Shown here in pieces: positions 9,810 to 17,155 of a stretch of DNA of 64,000 nucleotides. The stretch is from Lysobacteraceae bacterium NML08-0793 (GTDB taxonomy: Bacteria; Pseudomonadota; Gammaproteobacteria; Xanthomonadales; Xanthomonadaceae): NCBI GenBank assembly GCA_002798275.1, contig NWQR01000003.1, positions 1-64,000 on the forward strand, given 5' to 3'. Position 1 is the first letter of the stretch. Every line of letters starts with the position of its first letter. The notes under the pieces were generated by a model, which saw only the letters and a program-made list of their open reading frames with translations, had not been told where the DNA came from and did not search any database. A program made the translations under genes and the position numbers.

Positions 9810-10601
9810 TTATTGCGCCAAGGTGCGGAAGGTCAGGGTGTAGGAATGGCTGTATTCGGCCACGCCACTGGACGGCGGCGCCGGCGTGCGATGGCGGGTC
9901 AGCGCCAACCAGCGCGTTGCGCGCTCGGAACGGAAACTGGCCTGCCCTTCGGCATCGGTGGTGAGCGTGACCACTTGCGGGGTATTGCCGGTATCCGAAA
10001 CCGCTTCGGTGATTTCCACCTTTTGTCCGGCCAGCGGCTTGCCGTCAAACAGCACGGTGAAGCGGAACGGCTCGCCGACATACAGATCGGTGGGATGGTC
10101 GATGGCGACGATTTCCAGCCCTTCTCCACGCGCGGCCAATGCCGTGCGGTTGGGCGCGCCCACGGTCAGATAGGTTTCTGCCAGCGTTACCGACTGAAAA
10201 TTGCTGATGATTTTTGCGCCTTCGGGAATCTTCACCGCAAGGTCGCGGCTGGATTCGCGCTTGCCATTGATTTCCCAGGTGCGGAACAGGGCGCCATAAC
10301 GCTTGCCGGTGCTAAAGCGCCAGGTTCCGGGCGTGGCATCCAGACGATGCTCGGCCAGAGTGCGGGCTTTCCATACTTCCACCCGATCCGGCGCCAGTTG
10401 CTTGCCATCGGGCGCGGTCAGGCGAAACTCGCTCTGGTCAAACGCCGCCTCGGGGATGAAAAACTTTTCGGCAAAGGATGCCTCCAGCGAAACTAGGCCA
10501 CCGTTTTGGCCAATTTCGCCCTTGGCGTGGAGATAGGGGGTATGTGCCTGCACGGGCAATGCGGCCAATGCCAGAAGCAGGCCAACAGAAAGTGCTTTCA
10601 T
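9810..10601 (-). CDS. DUF4198 family periplasmic protein
   Basis: Periplasmic protein of 263 residues with a clear signal peptide (residues 1-19, MKALSVGLLLALAALPVQA) followed by HTPYLHA, the histidine-led mature N-terminus usual for DUF4198. The C-terminal half looks like an Ig/transthyretin-like beta domain (DLYVGEPFRFTVLFDGKPL and DAEGQASFRSE). Members are often found beside TonB-dependent receptors and are thought to handle metal or metal complexes in the periplasm; the biochemical role is not established. It is the first gene of the operon and lies behind the promoter with the Fur-like inverted repeat. The EF-hand gene follows after three bases. Confidence 0.85.
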   Translation of the reverse strand: MKALSVGLLLALAALPVQAHTPYLHAKGEIGQNGGLVSLEASFAEKFFIPEAAFDQSEFRLTAPDGKQLAPDRVEVWKARTLAEHRLDATPGTWRFSTGKRYGALFRTWEINGKRESSRDLAVKIPEGAKIISNFQSVTLAETYLTVGAPNRTALAARGEGLEIVAIDHPTDLYVGEPFRFTVLFDGKPLAGQKVEITEAVSDTGNTPQVVTLTTDAEGQASFRSERATRWLALTRHRTPAPPSSGVAEYSHSYTLTFRTLAQ

Positions 10602-10681
10602 GTCGTCACCGGATAATGGGCAAAGGAAGGGCAGCCGACCGCCCGACCGGGAAGATGCCGGGGCGGCGCGGCGCGGGCGGT

Positions 10682-10729
10682 AATTTATATATCGTTAATG
10701 AGAATGTCAACAGGAACTATTCTCATTAA
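10682..10729 (-). promoter_or_regulatory. Promoter with Fur-like inverted repeat for the DUF4198/EF-hand operon
   Basis: A perfect 11-base inverted repeat, TTAATGAGAAT (10695-10705) and ATTCTCATTAA (10719-10729), with 13 bases between. The AATGAGAAT half-sites match the Fur-box half-site. On the minus strand a perfect -35 TTGACA (10705-10710) sits inside the repeat, and an AT-rich -10 region (TAAATT at 17 bases, or TATAAA at 15) lies at 10682-10691. A repressor bound here would cover the promoter. Iron control by Fur is inferred from the half-sites and the neighbouring receptor. Confidence 0.75.
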
Positions 10730-10774
10730 TAGCTTCGAGCAAGCCCTCGTTTGTGGCGAAAAGCGCGATGAACG

Positions 10775-11278
10775 CTATCGCCCGTCGGCCGATTTTTTGC
10801 GCCGCTTGGGCTGCAACAAGGTGCCAGTGCAGTGCTCGGCGCCACAGTGACAGGCCCAGAGTTTTTTCCGTGCGGCGGTATGCGCCTCGTGCAGCACGAT
10901 GCCGTAGTTGTAGGACAACTCCTCGCCCGGTGCGATATCGCGCAGCGCATGGATACGCACCTTGTCCTTGTGTCGTCGCCCCTTGCTGTCCTCGTACAAA
11001 ATCGCCTCGCAATTGGGCGCACAGCTGTGGTTTATCCAACGGGCGATATTGCCGTCGATATTGGCATCGATGACGTATTGCTCATTCAGCGTAAACAAGA
11101 AGGTATGGCCGTTTTCTTCGGCCTCGCCATATTCGGCATCTACTTCCGCATGGCGGCGCACCCGCCCCTTGTAACGCACGATGCACTCGCCCTGGGCAAT
11201 GGCGCCGGTGGCAAACACGCCATTGCCATGAATGGCCGATTGCCTGCGTTCAATGCGGTCTTTGGCGTTTTTTGGCAT
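10775..11278 (-). CDS. SET domain protein (lysine methyltransferase fold)
   Basis: Compact SET-domain protein of 167 residues. Visible motifs: HGNGVFA near the N-terminus, the cofactor-binding NIARWINHSCAPNCE segment (GxxxxxNHxCxPN), the catalytic-tyrosine motif ELSYNYG, and a post-SET zinc cysteine cluster CHCGAEHCTGTLL. All key elements are present, so it is probably an active S-adenosylmethionine-dependent protein lysine methyltransferase. Such short SET proteins occur in many proteobacteria; their targets are mostly unknown. It is on the same strand as the DUF4198 operon but separated from it by the promoter region at 10602-10774. Confidence 0.9.
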   Translation of the reverse strand: MPKNAKDRIERRQSAIHGNGVFATGAIAQGECIVRYKGRVRRHAEVDAEYGEAEENGHTFLFTLNEQYVIDANIDGNIARWINHSCAPNCEAILYEDSKGRRHKDKVRIHALRDIAPGEELSYNYGIVLHEAHTAARKKLWACHCGAEHCTGTLLQPKRRKKSADGR

Positions 11279-11343
11279 CGGCGTTCGGCCTTCTTGAAAG
11301 CGCCATTTTGCGGCAAATCATGCTGCGATGCGCTGCGCAAGGT

Positions 11344-12249
11344 TCAAGCATTTTTCAGGCGAACGCCATCCAATGCCGGCGCCTTCAGTGGCGCTGCGCG
11401 ACTGCCCGGATGCACCTTGCCAAAGCGCTCGCTGCCGCTTTCCCAATCATCCAACGCTGCTTGCAGCTCGGCCTGGCTGCGCGCCACGAAGTTCCACCAC
11501 AGCAGGATTTCTTCACCGAATGGCTCGCCGCCCAGAATCAAGACTTGGCAGGCTGCATCAGAGGCGATTTCGAGGCTTTGCCCGCCCGGCGCGAAATACA
11601 GCAATTCGCCCGGTGTCAGCAACTCGCCGCCAATATGCGCCTGGCCGCGCAATACCATCGCCGCATACTCAAAACCTGCTTCAAGCGGCAGCACCGCTCG
11701 GGCAGCATTTTCACAAGTCCAGTCCATGCCCACCATCGGGCTGTAAATGCGCGTGGGCGCTTCCAGCCCCAGCGCACGGCCAGCCAGCAGGGTAACTTGC
11801 CAGCCATCCAGCGGCTTGCCGGGCAATTGCGGGTAGTGATCGAAAGCCGGGGCGCGGAAGCGTTCGCCATCGGGCAGGGCAATCCACAGCTGCGCTGCAT
11901 GCAGGCGGCCACCATCGTTCACGCTGTCCTCGGTATGGGCGATGCCGCGCCCGGCAGTCATCAGATTGACTTGCCCCGGCCGGATGATTTGCGCATTGCC
12001 CAGTGAATCGCGATGCATCAGTTCACCCTCGATCATCCAGGTGAATGTTTGCAGACCGATATGCGGGTGTGCGCCTACATGCAGGCCATCATCCGGCGCA
12101 AACTGCACCGGGCCTGCGTGGTCAAGAAAGCACCACGCCCCGACCATGCGACGTGCACGGCTGGGCAGGGCGCGACGAATCGGTGTGTCCTCGCCAATGA
12201 TGGAAACGCGCGCGGCAATGCGCTCGGGGGCAGGTGCATTCTGGTTCAT
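11344..12249 (-). CDS. Pirin family protein (bicupin)
   Basis: Bicupin of 301 residues. The first cupin holds the metal site HPHIGLQTFTW and the downstream VNLMTAGRGIAHTED motif; the second half is the shorter pirin C-terminal cupin, with the GEPFGEEILLWWNFVA motif near its end. I prefer ATG 12249 (preceded by CGAG) to an in-frame TTG five codons earlier. Pirins bind iron or another metal; some act as quercetin dioxygenases or redox sensors, so the role here is open. This is the first of three pirin genes in the window, and the most divergent from the pair at 25-27 kb. The DUF2789 gene lies 25 bases upstream on the same strand. Confidence 0.9.
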   Translation of the reverse strand: MNQNAPAPERIAARVSIIGEDTPIRRALPSRARRMVGAWCFLDHAGPVQFAPDDGLHVGAHPHIGLQTFTWMIEGELMHRDSLGNAQIIRPGQVNLMTAGRGIAHTEDSVNDGGRLHAAQLWIALPDGERFRAPAFDHYPQLPGKPLDGWQVTLLAGRALGLEAPTRIYSPMVGMDWTCENAARAVLPLEAGFEYAAMVLRGQAHIGGELLTPGELLYFAPGGQSLEIASDAACQVLILGGEPFGEEILLWWNFVARSQAELQAALDDWESGSERFGKVHPGSRAAPLKAPALDGVRLKNA

Positions 12250-12274
12250 GAAAATCTCGGGCAAATGCGTCAGG

Positions 12275-12529
12275 TCAGCGCAGGGCTTCGCTCAGTTGGT
12301 CGATCAGAATCGTCCACGGCGGCTCATCCATGTTTTTTTGCTCGCGGATGAATTGCGCCTGGCTTTCATTCCAGAACGGCGCATCGGCCAGCAAAATGCC
12401 GCCGGACAACGGGCGGTGCTCGGCAATGAAATCGGCAATCGCCTGCGGGCTGCTGGGTAGACCCAGTTGCAGAAACAAATCTGTGAAGCTGGCGCACTGG
12501 TCGATGAAATCGGGGCTATGCTCGGGCAT
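12275..12529 (-). CDS. DUF2789 family protein
   Basis: Small soluble protein of 84 residues, close to the usual 75-85 for DUF2789. Family features are visible: FLQLGLPSSPQAIADFIAEH, then LADAPFWNESQAQF and a C-terminal amphipathic helix DQLSEAL. Start ATG 12529 is supported by AAAGGAG 8 bases upstream, so the longer reading frame extending to 12868 is not the gene. Function is unknown for the family. It precedes the pirin gene on the same strand and may share its transcript. Confidence 0.85.
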   Translation of the reverse strand: MPEHSPDFIDQCASFTDLFLQLGLPSSPQAIADFIAEHRPLSGGILLADAPFWNESQAQFIREQKNMDEPPWTILIDQLSEALR

Positions 12530-12732
12530 GGGATGCTCCTTTGAGGTGAATGCCAATGATGCCATCGCCATGTCAAGAAAATGCCAACACGGCGCAATCC
12601 ACAGGCATTTTTTTGATACCGGGCAATTCGGGCGCGCTGCAAACGCTGTCCAATAATGGGCAGAACTGCCGACACGGCAAAGCCCGGCAGTCCAGAGATC
12701 GGCCTTATCGGCGCAACACAAGGAAGACCCGC

Positions 12733-13476
12733 ATGAGAAACAAACTGGCTCCCGTTCTGCTCTTGGTGCTTTTGCTGCCCGCCGCGCTGTTGGGGCAGTC
12801 GAAAAAAATGCGTTACAGCATTGGCGAGCGCCCAACGCCTGGGGCAGACAGCCGAAACGGCACGGCATTTTCCGTAGGCAATATCCGCATCAACGACACG
12901 CAAGTACCGGCCTATGGCAGCGAGGTGGCCGACCCATTCCAGGACGAAGACGCCAGCGAACGATTCGAGCCGCAGCCCGGCGCGCAGTTCAGTACCGCAG
13001 CCAGCCCGGAACAATTGCAGCGTCTGGCCGCCTATTTCACCGACAAGCAATGGGTGCTGGTGCCGCGTGGCTGGCGCTTGCAGCAGGGGCGGATTGGCGT
13101 CAATGGCTCCTCGTACTGGGTTTTCATCGCACCCGATGGCAATGGCTGGCTGAGTTATTCCAGCGATATCGCCTGCGTGGGCTGCGCACAAAGCGCGGCC
13201 TCGCCCTTCTTTGCGGAAGCGCGACGCGATGCCCAAGAAAATGACATGGATTTTTACAGCGGTACCGATGTCCCCATTCACAGCGTTCGCCTGCGCCCCG
13301 ATATCGTGGCCTACCGCGCCGACAAAAATGGCCGCCGCTTTGATGGCCTAGTTCATTACCGCAACGATGGCGATACCGAATACTGGAAGGTGGAAGTTAC
13401 CCTGCCCCCGCACCAGCAAGACTTGGCGCGCCCCATCTTGAACCGCTTTGTGCCAAAACGAACGCGCACGCCCTGA
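12733..13476 (+). CDS. Exported protein, probable DUF4850 family
   Basis: Secreted or membrane-anchored protein of 247 residues: hydrophobic N-terminal segment (residues 6-21) followed by a beta-rich domain. The segment KQWVLVPRGWRLQQGRIGV and the CVGCAQSAASPFF motif with its CxxC pair recall DUF4850 proteins, for which no function is established. AGGAAG lies 7 bases before ATG 12733; the in-frame region upstream (from 12550) covers the intergenic space and is not likely to be coding. A hairpin overlaps its stop codon. Confidence 0.65.
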   Translation: MRNKLAPVLLLVLLLPAALLGQSKKMRYSIGERPTPGADSRNGTAFSVGNIRINDTQVPAYGSEVADPFQDEDASERFEPQPGAQFSTAASPEQLQRLAAYFTDKQWVLVPRGWRLQQGRIGVNGSSYWVFIAPDGNGWLSYSSDIACVGCAQSAASPFFAEARRDAQENDMDFYSGTDVPIHSVRLRPDIVAYRADKNGRRFDGLVHYRNDGDTEYWKVEVTLPPHQQDLARPILNRFVPKRTRTP

Positions 13477-13485
13477 AGCGTGCGC
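13464..13485 (+). terminator. Hairpin overlapping the stop codon of the DUF4850-like gene
   Basis: Perfect eight-base stem GCGCACGC/GCGTGCGC with the TGA stop in the loop. Only a weak CTTGCT tract follows. It lies between convergent genes and could serve both. Confidence 0.45.
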
Positions 13486-13537
13486 CTTGCTGCCGGATTT
13501 GTATCGACCTGCCGGGCAGGCGTTAGGGCGGACAACA

Positions 13538-14248
13538 TCAAGCCACTGCCACACCCAACAGTTTTCCAAGCCCGGCCGTCAGCCCCATTGCCAACGCGCC
13601 CCAGAGCAGCACCCGCCACATGGCAGGCAAGGGCTTTGCGCCGCCCAGTCGCGCCGAAACAAAACCCAGCAAGGCCAGCCCCGACAAGGCTGAGAACACC
13701 AGTGCAGGCAGTCGCCATGTGGCGCTGACCATGAGCACCACCAGTAACGGCAGCAGCGCCCCGCTGACGAATGCGGCGGCAGAAGCCAGTGCCGCCTGTA
13801 GTGGATTGGCGCTGGCGGTTTCGGTCAAACCGATTTCATCGCGCAGATGGGCGTCCAGCGCATCATGTGCCGTCAGGGCGTGCGCCACCTGCACGGCCAG
13901 CTCGGCATCCAGCCCCCGCTGCCGATAGATGCGAGCAAGCTCTTCCAGCTCCGCATCCGGGTTCAAGGCCAGCTCGCGCGCTTCGATGGCCTTGTCCACC
14001 TGCTCGATATCCGATTGGCTGGAGACCGAGACATATTCTCCGGCTGCCATCGACACCGCCCCGCCCACCAGCGCGGCAATCCCGGTCAGCAACAGGGTGT
14101 TGAAATCCGGCTGCGCGGCGGCAATCCCGGTCAACAGGCTGGCGGTGGAAATCAGGCCATCGTTCGCCCCCAGCACCCCCGCCCGCAACCAATTGCTGCG
14201 CTGGCTGAAATGTGGTTCGGCATGGATGCTTTTGGAAACGGGTTTCAT
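13538..14248 (-). CDS. VIT1/CCC1 family membrane transporter
   Basis: Inner-membrane protein of 236 residues related to vacuolar iron/manganese transporters. The N-terminal helix carries the signature RAGVLGANDGLISTASL, the second helix ends in the family motif AAGEYVSVSSQSD, and a charged cytoplasmic domain (residues about 78-145, ELEELARIYRQRGL) precedes three C-terminal helices. Five membrane segments agree with the fold. Characterised relatives export Fe2+ or Mn2+; the substrate here is inferred. It is a lone gene, convergent with the DUF4850-like gene. Confidence 0.9.
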   Translation of the reverse strand: MKPVSKSIHAEPHFSQRSNWLRAGVLGANDGLISTASLLTGIAAAQPDFNTLLLTGIAALVGGAVSMAAGEYVSVSSQSDIEQVDKAIEARELALNPDAELEELARIYRQRGLDAELAVQVAHALTAHDALDAHLRDEIGLTETASANPLQAALASAAAFVSGALLPLLVVLMVSATWRLPALVFSALSGLALLGFVSARLGGAKPLPAMWRVLLWGALAMGLTAGLGKLLGVAVA

Positions 14249-14354
14249 GCAGTTCTCCCGGAAAACACACCGACCGATTTTGCATCAAGACCCAACCCAT
14301 CATGGCTGATGCCCGATCCACCCCGCTTTCAGTCAGATCAAACTGGCGCAGCGT

Positions 14355-14642
14355 TCACTTTTTGCCTTTGATGATTTTCATCATCTCCATGAAGTGCGGT
14401 TTCAGCTCGACAAACAGCGGCTGCGTGCGATTTTCCAGCATCACCTCGCCCATCAGTTTCAGCCCCACGGCAAAGCGCGCGGCCATTTCCGGGGTGAAAT
14501 CTTCGCGCTGAGCAATGCGCTCGACGATTTCCAAGATATTGTCGTGATTGGGGGCATTGAATTGCAGCGGTGCGCTCTGGACGGGATGGCCGTCGGCATC
14601 GGCGAGGTATTCGACAGTAACGCGGAATTGATGTTGTTTCAT
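14355..14642 (-). CDS. DUF3861 family protein
   Basis: Small soluble protein of 95 residues. It matches the DUF3861 pattern (MKQHQFRVTVEYLADADG, then APLQFNAPNHDNIL and GLKLMGEVML). GGAG lies 8 bases before ATG 14642, which excludes the longer reading frame up to 14732. Family function is unknown. Confidence 0.85.
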   Translation of the reverse strand: MKQHQFRVTVEYLADADGHPVQSAPLQFNAPNHDNILEIVERIAQREDFTPEMAARFAVGLKLMGEVMLENRTQPLFVELKPHFMEMMKIIKGKK

Positions 14643-14795
14643 CTGAAAGCTCCAAAAATTGGCGGGTAAAGAAGAGGCCGGCTTTCGGTTTTTTGCCCCA
14701 ACATCCGGGCAAGGAAAACTCCATCTCGGCATCGGGATACAGCACGCCCCTCGCAGGCGGGCGCTTGTGGGTGCGTTGCGGCTTGTGTGGCGTAA

Positions 14796-15140
14796 TCAGC
14801 TTGCGCTGCGGTTGGCCTCGATGGCCTCCATCGCCCGCAGCGAATAGGTATAAGCCGCACCGGCGTTGAGCGAGATGGCGGTCGCCAGCGCACCAGCCAC
14901 TTCACTGTCGGTGGCACCGGCCTTCACCGCAGCGGCGGCGTGCACGGCGATGCAGCTTTCGCAGCGGGTGGTCACGGCCACGGCGATGGCAATCAGCTCG
15001 CGGGTTTTTTCGTCCAGTGCCTCGGCAGCAGCGGCATCATTCAGCGCCATATAGCCCTGCAACATTTTGGGATGCTTTTTGCCCAGCCCGCCGAAGGCTT
15101 TTTTCACATGTGCGGCATGGGCTTTCCAGTCCAGAAACAT
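14796..15140 (-). CDS. Carboxymuconolactone decarboxylase family protein (AhpD-like)
   Basis: Alpha-helical protein of 114 residues with the AhpD-type redox motif C60-E-S-C63 followed by H67 (TRCESCIAVH), plus the flanking helix TRELIAIAVAV. Proteins of this kind are alkylhydroperoxidase-like disulfide reductases; true decarboxylases lack the CxxC, so a redox role is more likely. It stands between DUF3861 and the NAD(P)-binding gene on the same strand, without tight coupling to either. Confidence 0.9.
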   Translation of the reverse strand: MFLDWKAHAAHVKKAFGGLGKKHPKMLQGYMALNDAAAAEALDEKTRELIAIAVAVTTRCESCIAVHAAAAVKAGATDSEVAGALATAISLNAGAAYTYSLRAMEAIEANRSAS

Positions 15141-15209
15141 CGGTTACTCCGGTATGGGTCAAAGGGTCTGCATGATGCCGCAACCCTTGTGCAAGCCGCA
15201 TCAAGCCTG

Positions 15210-15848
15210 TCAGGGGTTCGCCCGCAGGCGGTGCAATTGCACGCCATGGGTCTGATGTTGTGCCACTGCAATCATGCGTTCGGCGATTTGCGCCCCCGTC
15301 ATAGGGCGATAACTGCCCAGCCAGTTGTGCGGCAAGCAGCGAAACAGGGCGATGGCAAGACGTTCGGCCAAACGCCGGTCGGCTCGCTCACCGGCTATCA
15401 GCGGCGGGTGGAAAATATCCAGTGTCTGGTAGCCGCAATCTTTCAGCGCCTGCTCGGCCTGCCCCTTGGCGCGCAGATAAAACAGCCGCGACCGGGTATC
15501 GGCACCGGGGGCGGATACCAGCAAAAAGCGCGGCACGCCGGCACCCCGCCCCCACTGCCCCACGGCAGCCGGATATTGCACATCCACTTGCAGAAACTGC
15601 GCCCGGCTGCCCGCCTGCTTGATGGTGGTGCCCAGCGCGCAGTAAATCTCGTCCACTGGCTCGGGCGGCATCATGGCAATTTTCTGAAAATCCACCAGTC
15701 GTGTATCGAGCTTGGCATGTGTCCACGGCAAAGGCCGCCGCAGCCAGACAATGACCTTGCCATAGGCCGGGTTTTCGCAAAGCTGGCGTACCAGTTCGCG
15801 CCCGACCACACCTGTTGCCCCCACCACCAAGGCTGTTTTGTGCAACAT
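15210..15848 (-). CDS. NAD(P)H-binding Rossmann protein (atypical short-chain dehydrogenase)
   Basis: Soluble protein of 212 residues with an N-terminal nucleotide-binding motif VVGATGVVGRELV (GxxGxxG) and the NAD(P)H-binding/NmrA-like pattern: CALGTTIKQAGSRAQF and a serine-containing strand FLLVSAPGAD followed by YLRAKGQAE. This resembles the YbjT/HIM1-like group of small Rossmann proteins. The start codon overlaps the stop of the ClC gene (ATGA), implying translational coupling. A longer frame in the same direction reaching 16967 runs antiphase through the ClC gene and is a shadow. Substrate unknown. Confidence 0.8.
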   Translation of the reverse strand: MLHKTALVVGATGVVGRELVRQLCENPAYGKVIVWLRRPLPWTHAKLDTRLVDFQKIAMMPPEPVDEIYCALGTTIKQAGSRAQFLQVDVQYPAAVGQWGRGAGVPRFLLVSAPGADTRSRLFYLRAKGQAEQALKDCGYQTLDIFHPPLIAGERADRRLAERLAIALFRCLPHNWLGSYRPMTGAQIAERMIAVAQHQTHGVQLHRLRANP

Positions 15849-17074
15849 CAATGCCCCGCGTGTGCGTTTTCGCGCTGCCGGGCCCAGCCGTGGACAAAAT
15901 GGCCGAGGACGATGCCGGCCAGCAGGGCGCCGGGGGATGCGGTGCCGGCAAACAGCAGCACCAACAGCAGTACGGCCATGGGTTTGCCGAGGCTGACGGT
16001 GAGCATGGCGCCGGTTGCGCCCATGATGGCGACGGTCAGCGGCACGCCGGGCAGCAACAGATGCACGGCGGCGCCGAGGGCGGCGGCGGCAAAGATGCCG
16101 GGGAAAAACTCGCCGCCGCGCCAGCCGCCGGCCAGACACACGGCCATGGCGGTGATTTTGCCCAGCGCCAGCAGCAGCAACATGCCGACACCGGCATGGA
16201 TGCCGTGTTCCAGGGCATGTTCCAGCTCGTGGTGGCCGGAAAAGCGCAGCAGCGGCAGGCTGGCGGCCATCAGGGCGAAAATGCCGCTGGCGATGAGAAT
16301 CTGCCGGATGGGGCCGCCGGTGCGCGCCAGCCATTGCGGTACGCGGTGGTGCAGTTGGCGGAAAGCCAGTCCGAGCAGCGCGCCGCCCACTGCCGCGGGC
16401 AGGGCGTACAGCGCGTCGATGCCTTCGAGCTGGTAGCCCGGCAGCGGCAGTTGCTGAAAGGGTTTGTCGTTTAGGGCGCCATGGGTGAGCCAGAAGCCCA
16501 GCAGGCCGCAGATGCCGGCCAGAAACTTCAGTGCCAGCGGTGTGGCTTCGGTGTCTTTGCGGCCGTCGGCCTGCTCGTCCACCAATACGGCGGCGCCGGG
16601 CGGTGCGCCGTACAGGCCGGAGAGGGCGGCCACTGCGCCGGTGTCGCGGATCAGGCGTTGCTCCTGATAGCTGGCCGACAGCAGCAGGCCGATGATGGCG
16701 GAGCATTCGGCCACCACGGCCAGCAAACCGGCTTCCGGGCCGATGGCGCCGCCAAAGCCCACTGCCACGATGGCGGAGGCGGCAATCAGCAGGGTGTCGC
16801 GCTTTTTGAATTGCAGCGTGCCGTGCAGGTCGTCCAGTTGCTGCTGCATGCCGCCGTCGGTGGGGCTGCCCTGATGGCGCAGATGGTGCAGCAGGGCGAT
16901 GAGTGCGCTCCCGGCCATGATGACGGCGATGATGTACAGCGGTCTGTCGCCATGCGGATGCGACCACAACAGGTGCTGCACGCCGTTCATCAGGGCGAAT
17001 ACCAGGGCGGTGATGGCGCCGGCGGCCAGACCGTACACGGTGGCAATCAGCAGCGCTTTGGCATGTTTTTTCAT
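15848..17074 (-). CDS. ClC-type voltage-gated chloride channel/transporter
   Basis: ClC family membrane protein of 408 residues. Anion-path motifs can be seen: GFGGAIGPEAG (the GxxGPxxG selectivity helix) and GWRGGEFFPGIF (the GGxFxP motif). The first GSGIP-type segment is replaced by SPTDGG. I prefer ATG 17074 (MKKHAKAL) to an in-frame ATG at 17119, because the earlier start would read into the DUS-type hairpin. Whether it is a channel or a Cl-/H+ exchanger is not decided. Its stop overlaps the start of the NAD(P)-binding gene. It is the fifth gene of a minus-strand block of membrane proteins. Confidence 0.85.
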   Translation of the reverse strand: MKKHAKALLIATVYGLAAGAITALVFALMNGVQHLLWSHPHGDRPLYIIAVIMAGSALIALLHHLRHQGSPTDGGMQQQLDDLHGTLQFKKRDTLLIAASAIVAVGFGGAIGPEAGLLAVVAECSAIIGLLLSASYQEQRLIRDTGAVAALSGLYGAPPGAAVLVDEQADGRKDTEATPLALKFLAGICGLLGFWLTHGALNDKPFQQLPLPGYQLEGIDALYALPAAVGGALLGLAFRQLHHRVPQWLARTGGPIRQILIASGIFALMAASLPLLRFSGHHELEHALEHGIHAGVGMLLLLALGKITAMAVCLAGGWRGGEFFPGIFAAAALGAAVHLLLPGVPLTVAIMGATGAMLTVSLGKPMAVLLLVLLFAGTASPGALLAGIVLGHFVHGWARQRENAHAGH

Positions 17075-17100
17075 ATGACTGTCTTTCGTGATGGCGCTGC

Positions 17101-17137
17101 GGCTGCCTGAAAAACCCATCCGCGTTTCAGGCAGCCT
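17101..17137 (-). terminator. Inverted pair of a Neisseriaceae-type DNA uptake sequence forming a hairpin
   Basis: A perfect 12-base inverted repeat (GGCTGCCTGAAA at 17101-17112, TTTCAGGCAGCC at 17125-17136; 12-base loop). Read on the minus strand from 17137, the 12-mer AGGCTGCCTGAA is identical to one described uptake-sequence dialect (the Simonsiella type). The opposite arm matches at 11 of 12 positions. Such inverted pairs serve as terminators in Neisseriaceae. Here it sits 19 bases after the phospholipase D gene. Confidence 0.7.
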
Positions 17138-17155
17138 GGTGGCGCCGGGCGGCGT

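Noticed and set aside
15910-16967. Arg/Pro-rich upstream part of a frame ending in the NAD(P)-binding gene
   Set aside because: It runs out of phase through the ClC gene; the true gene starts at 15848 with an ATGA overlap.
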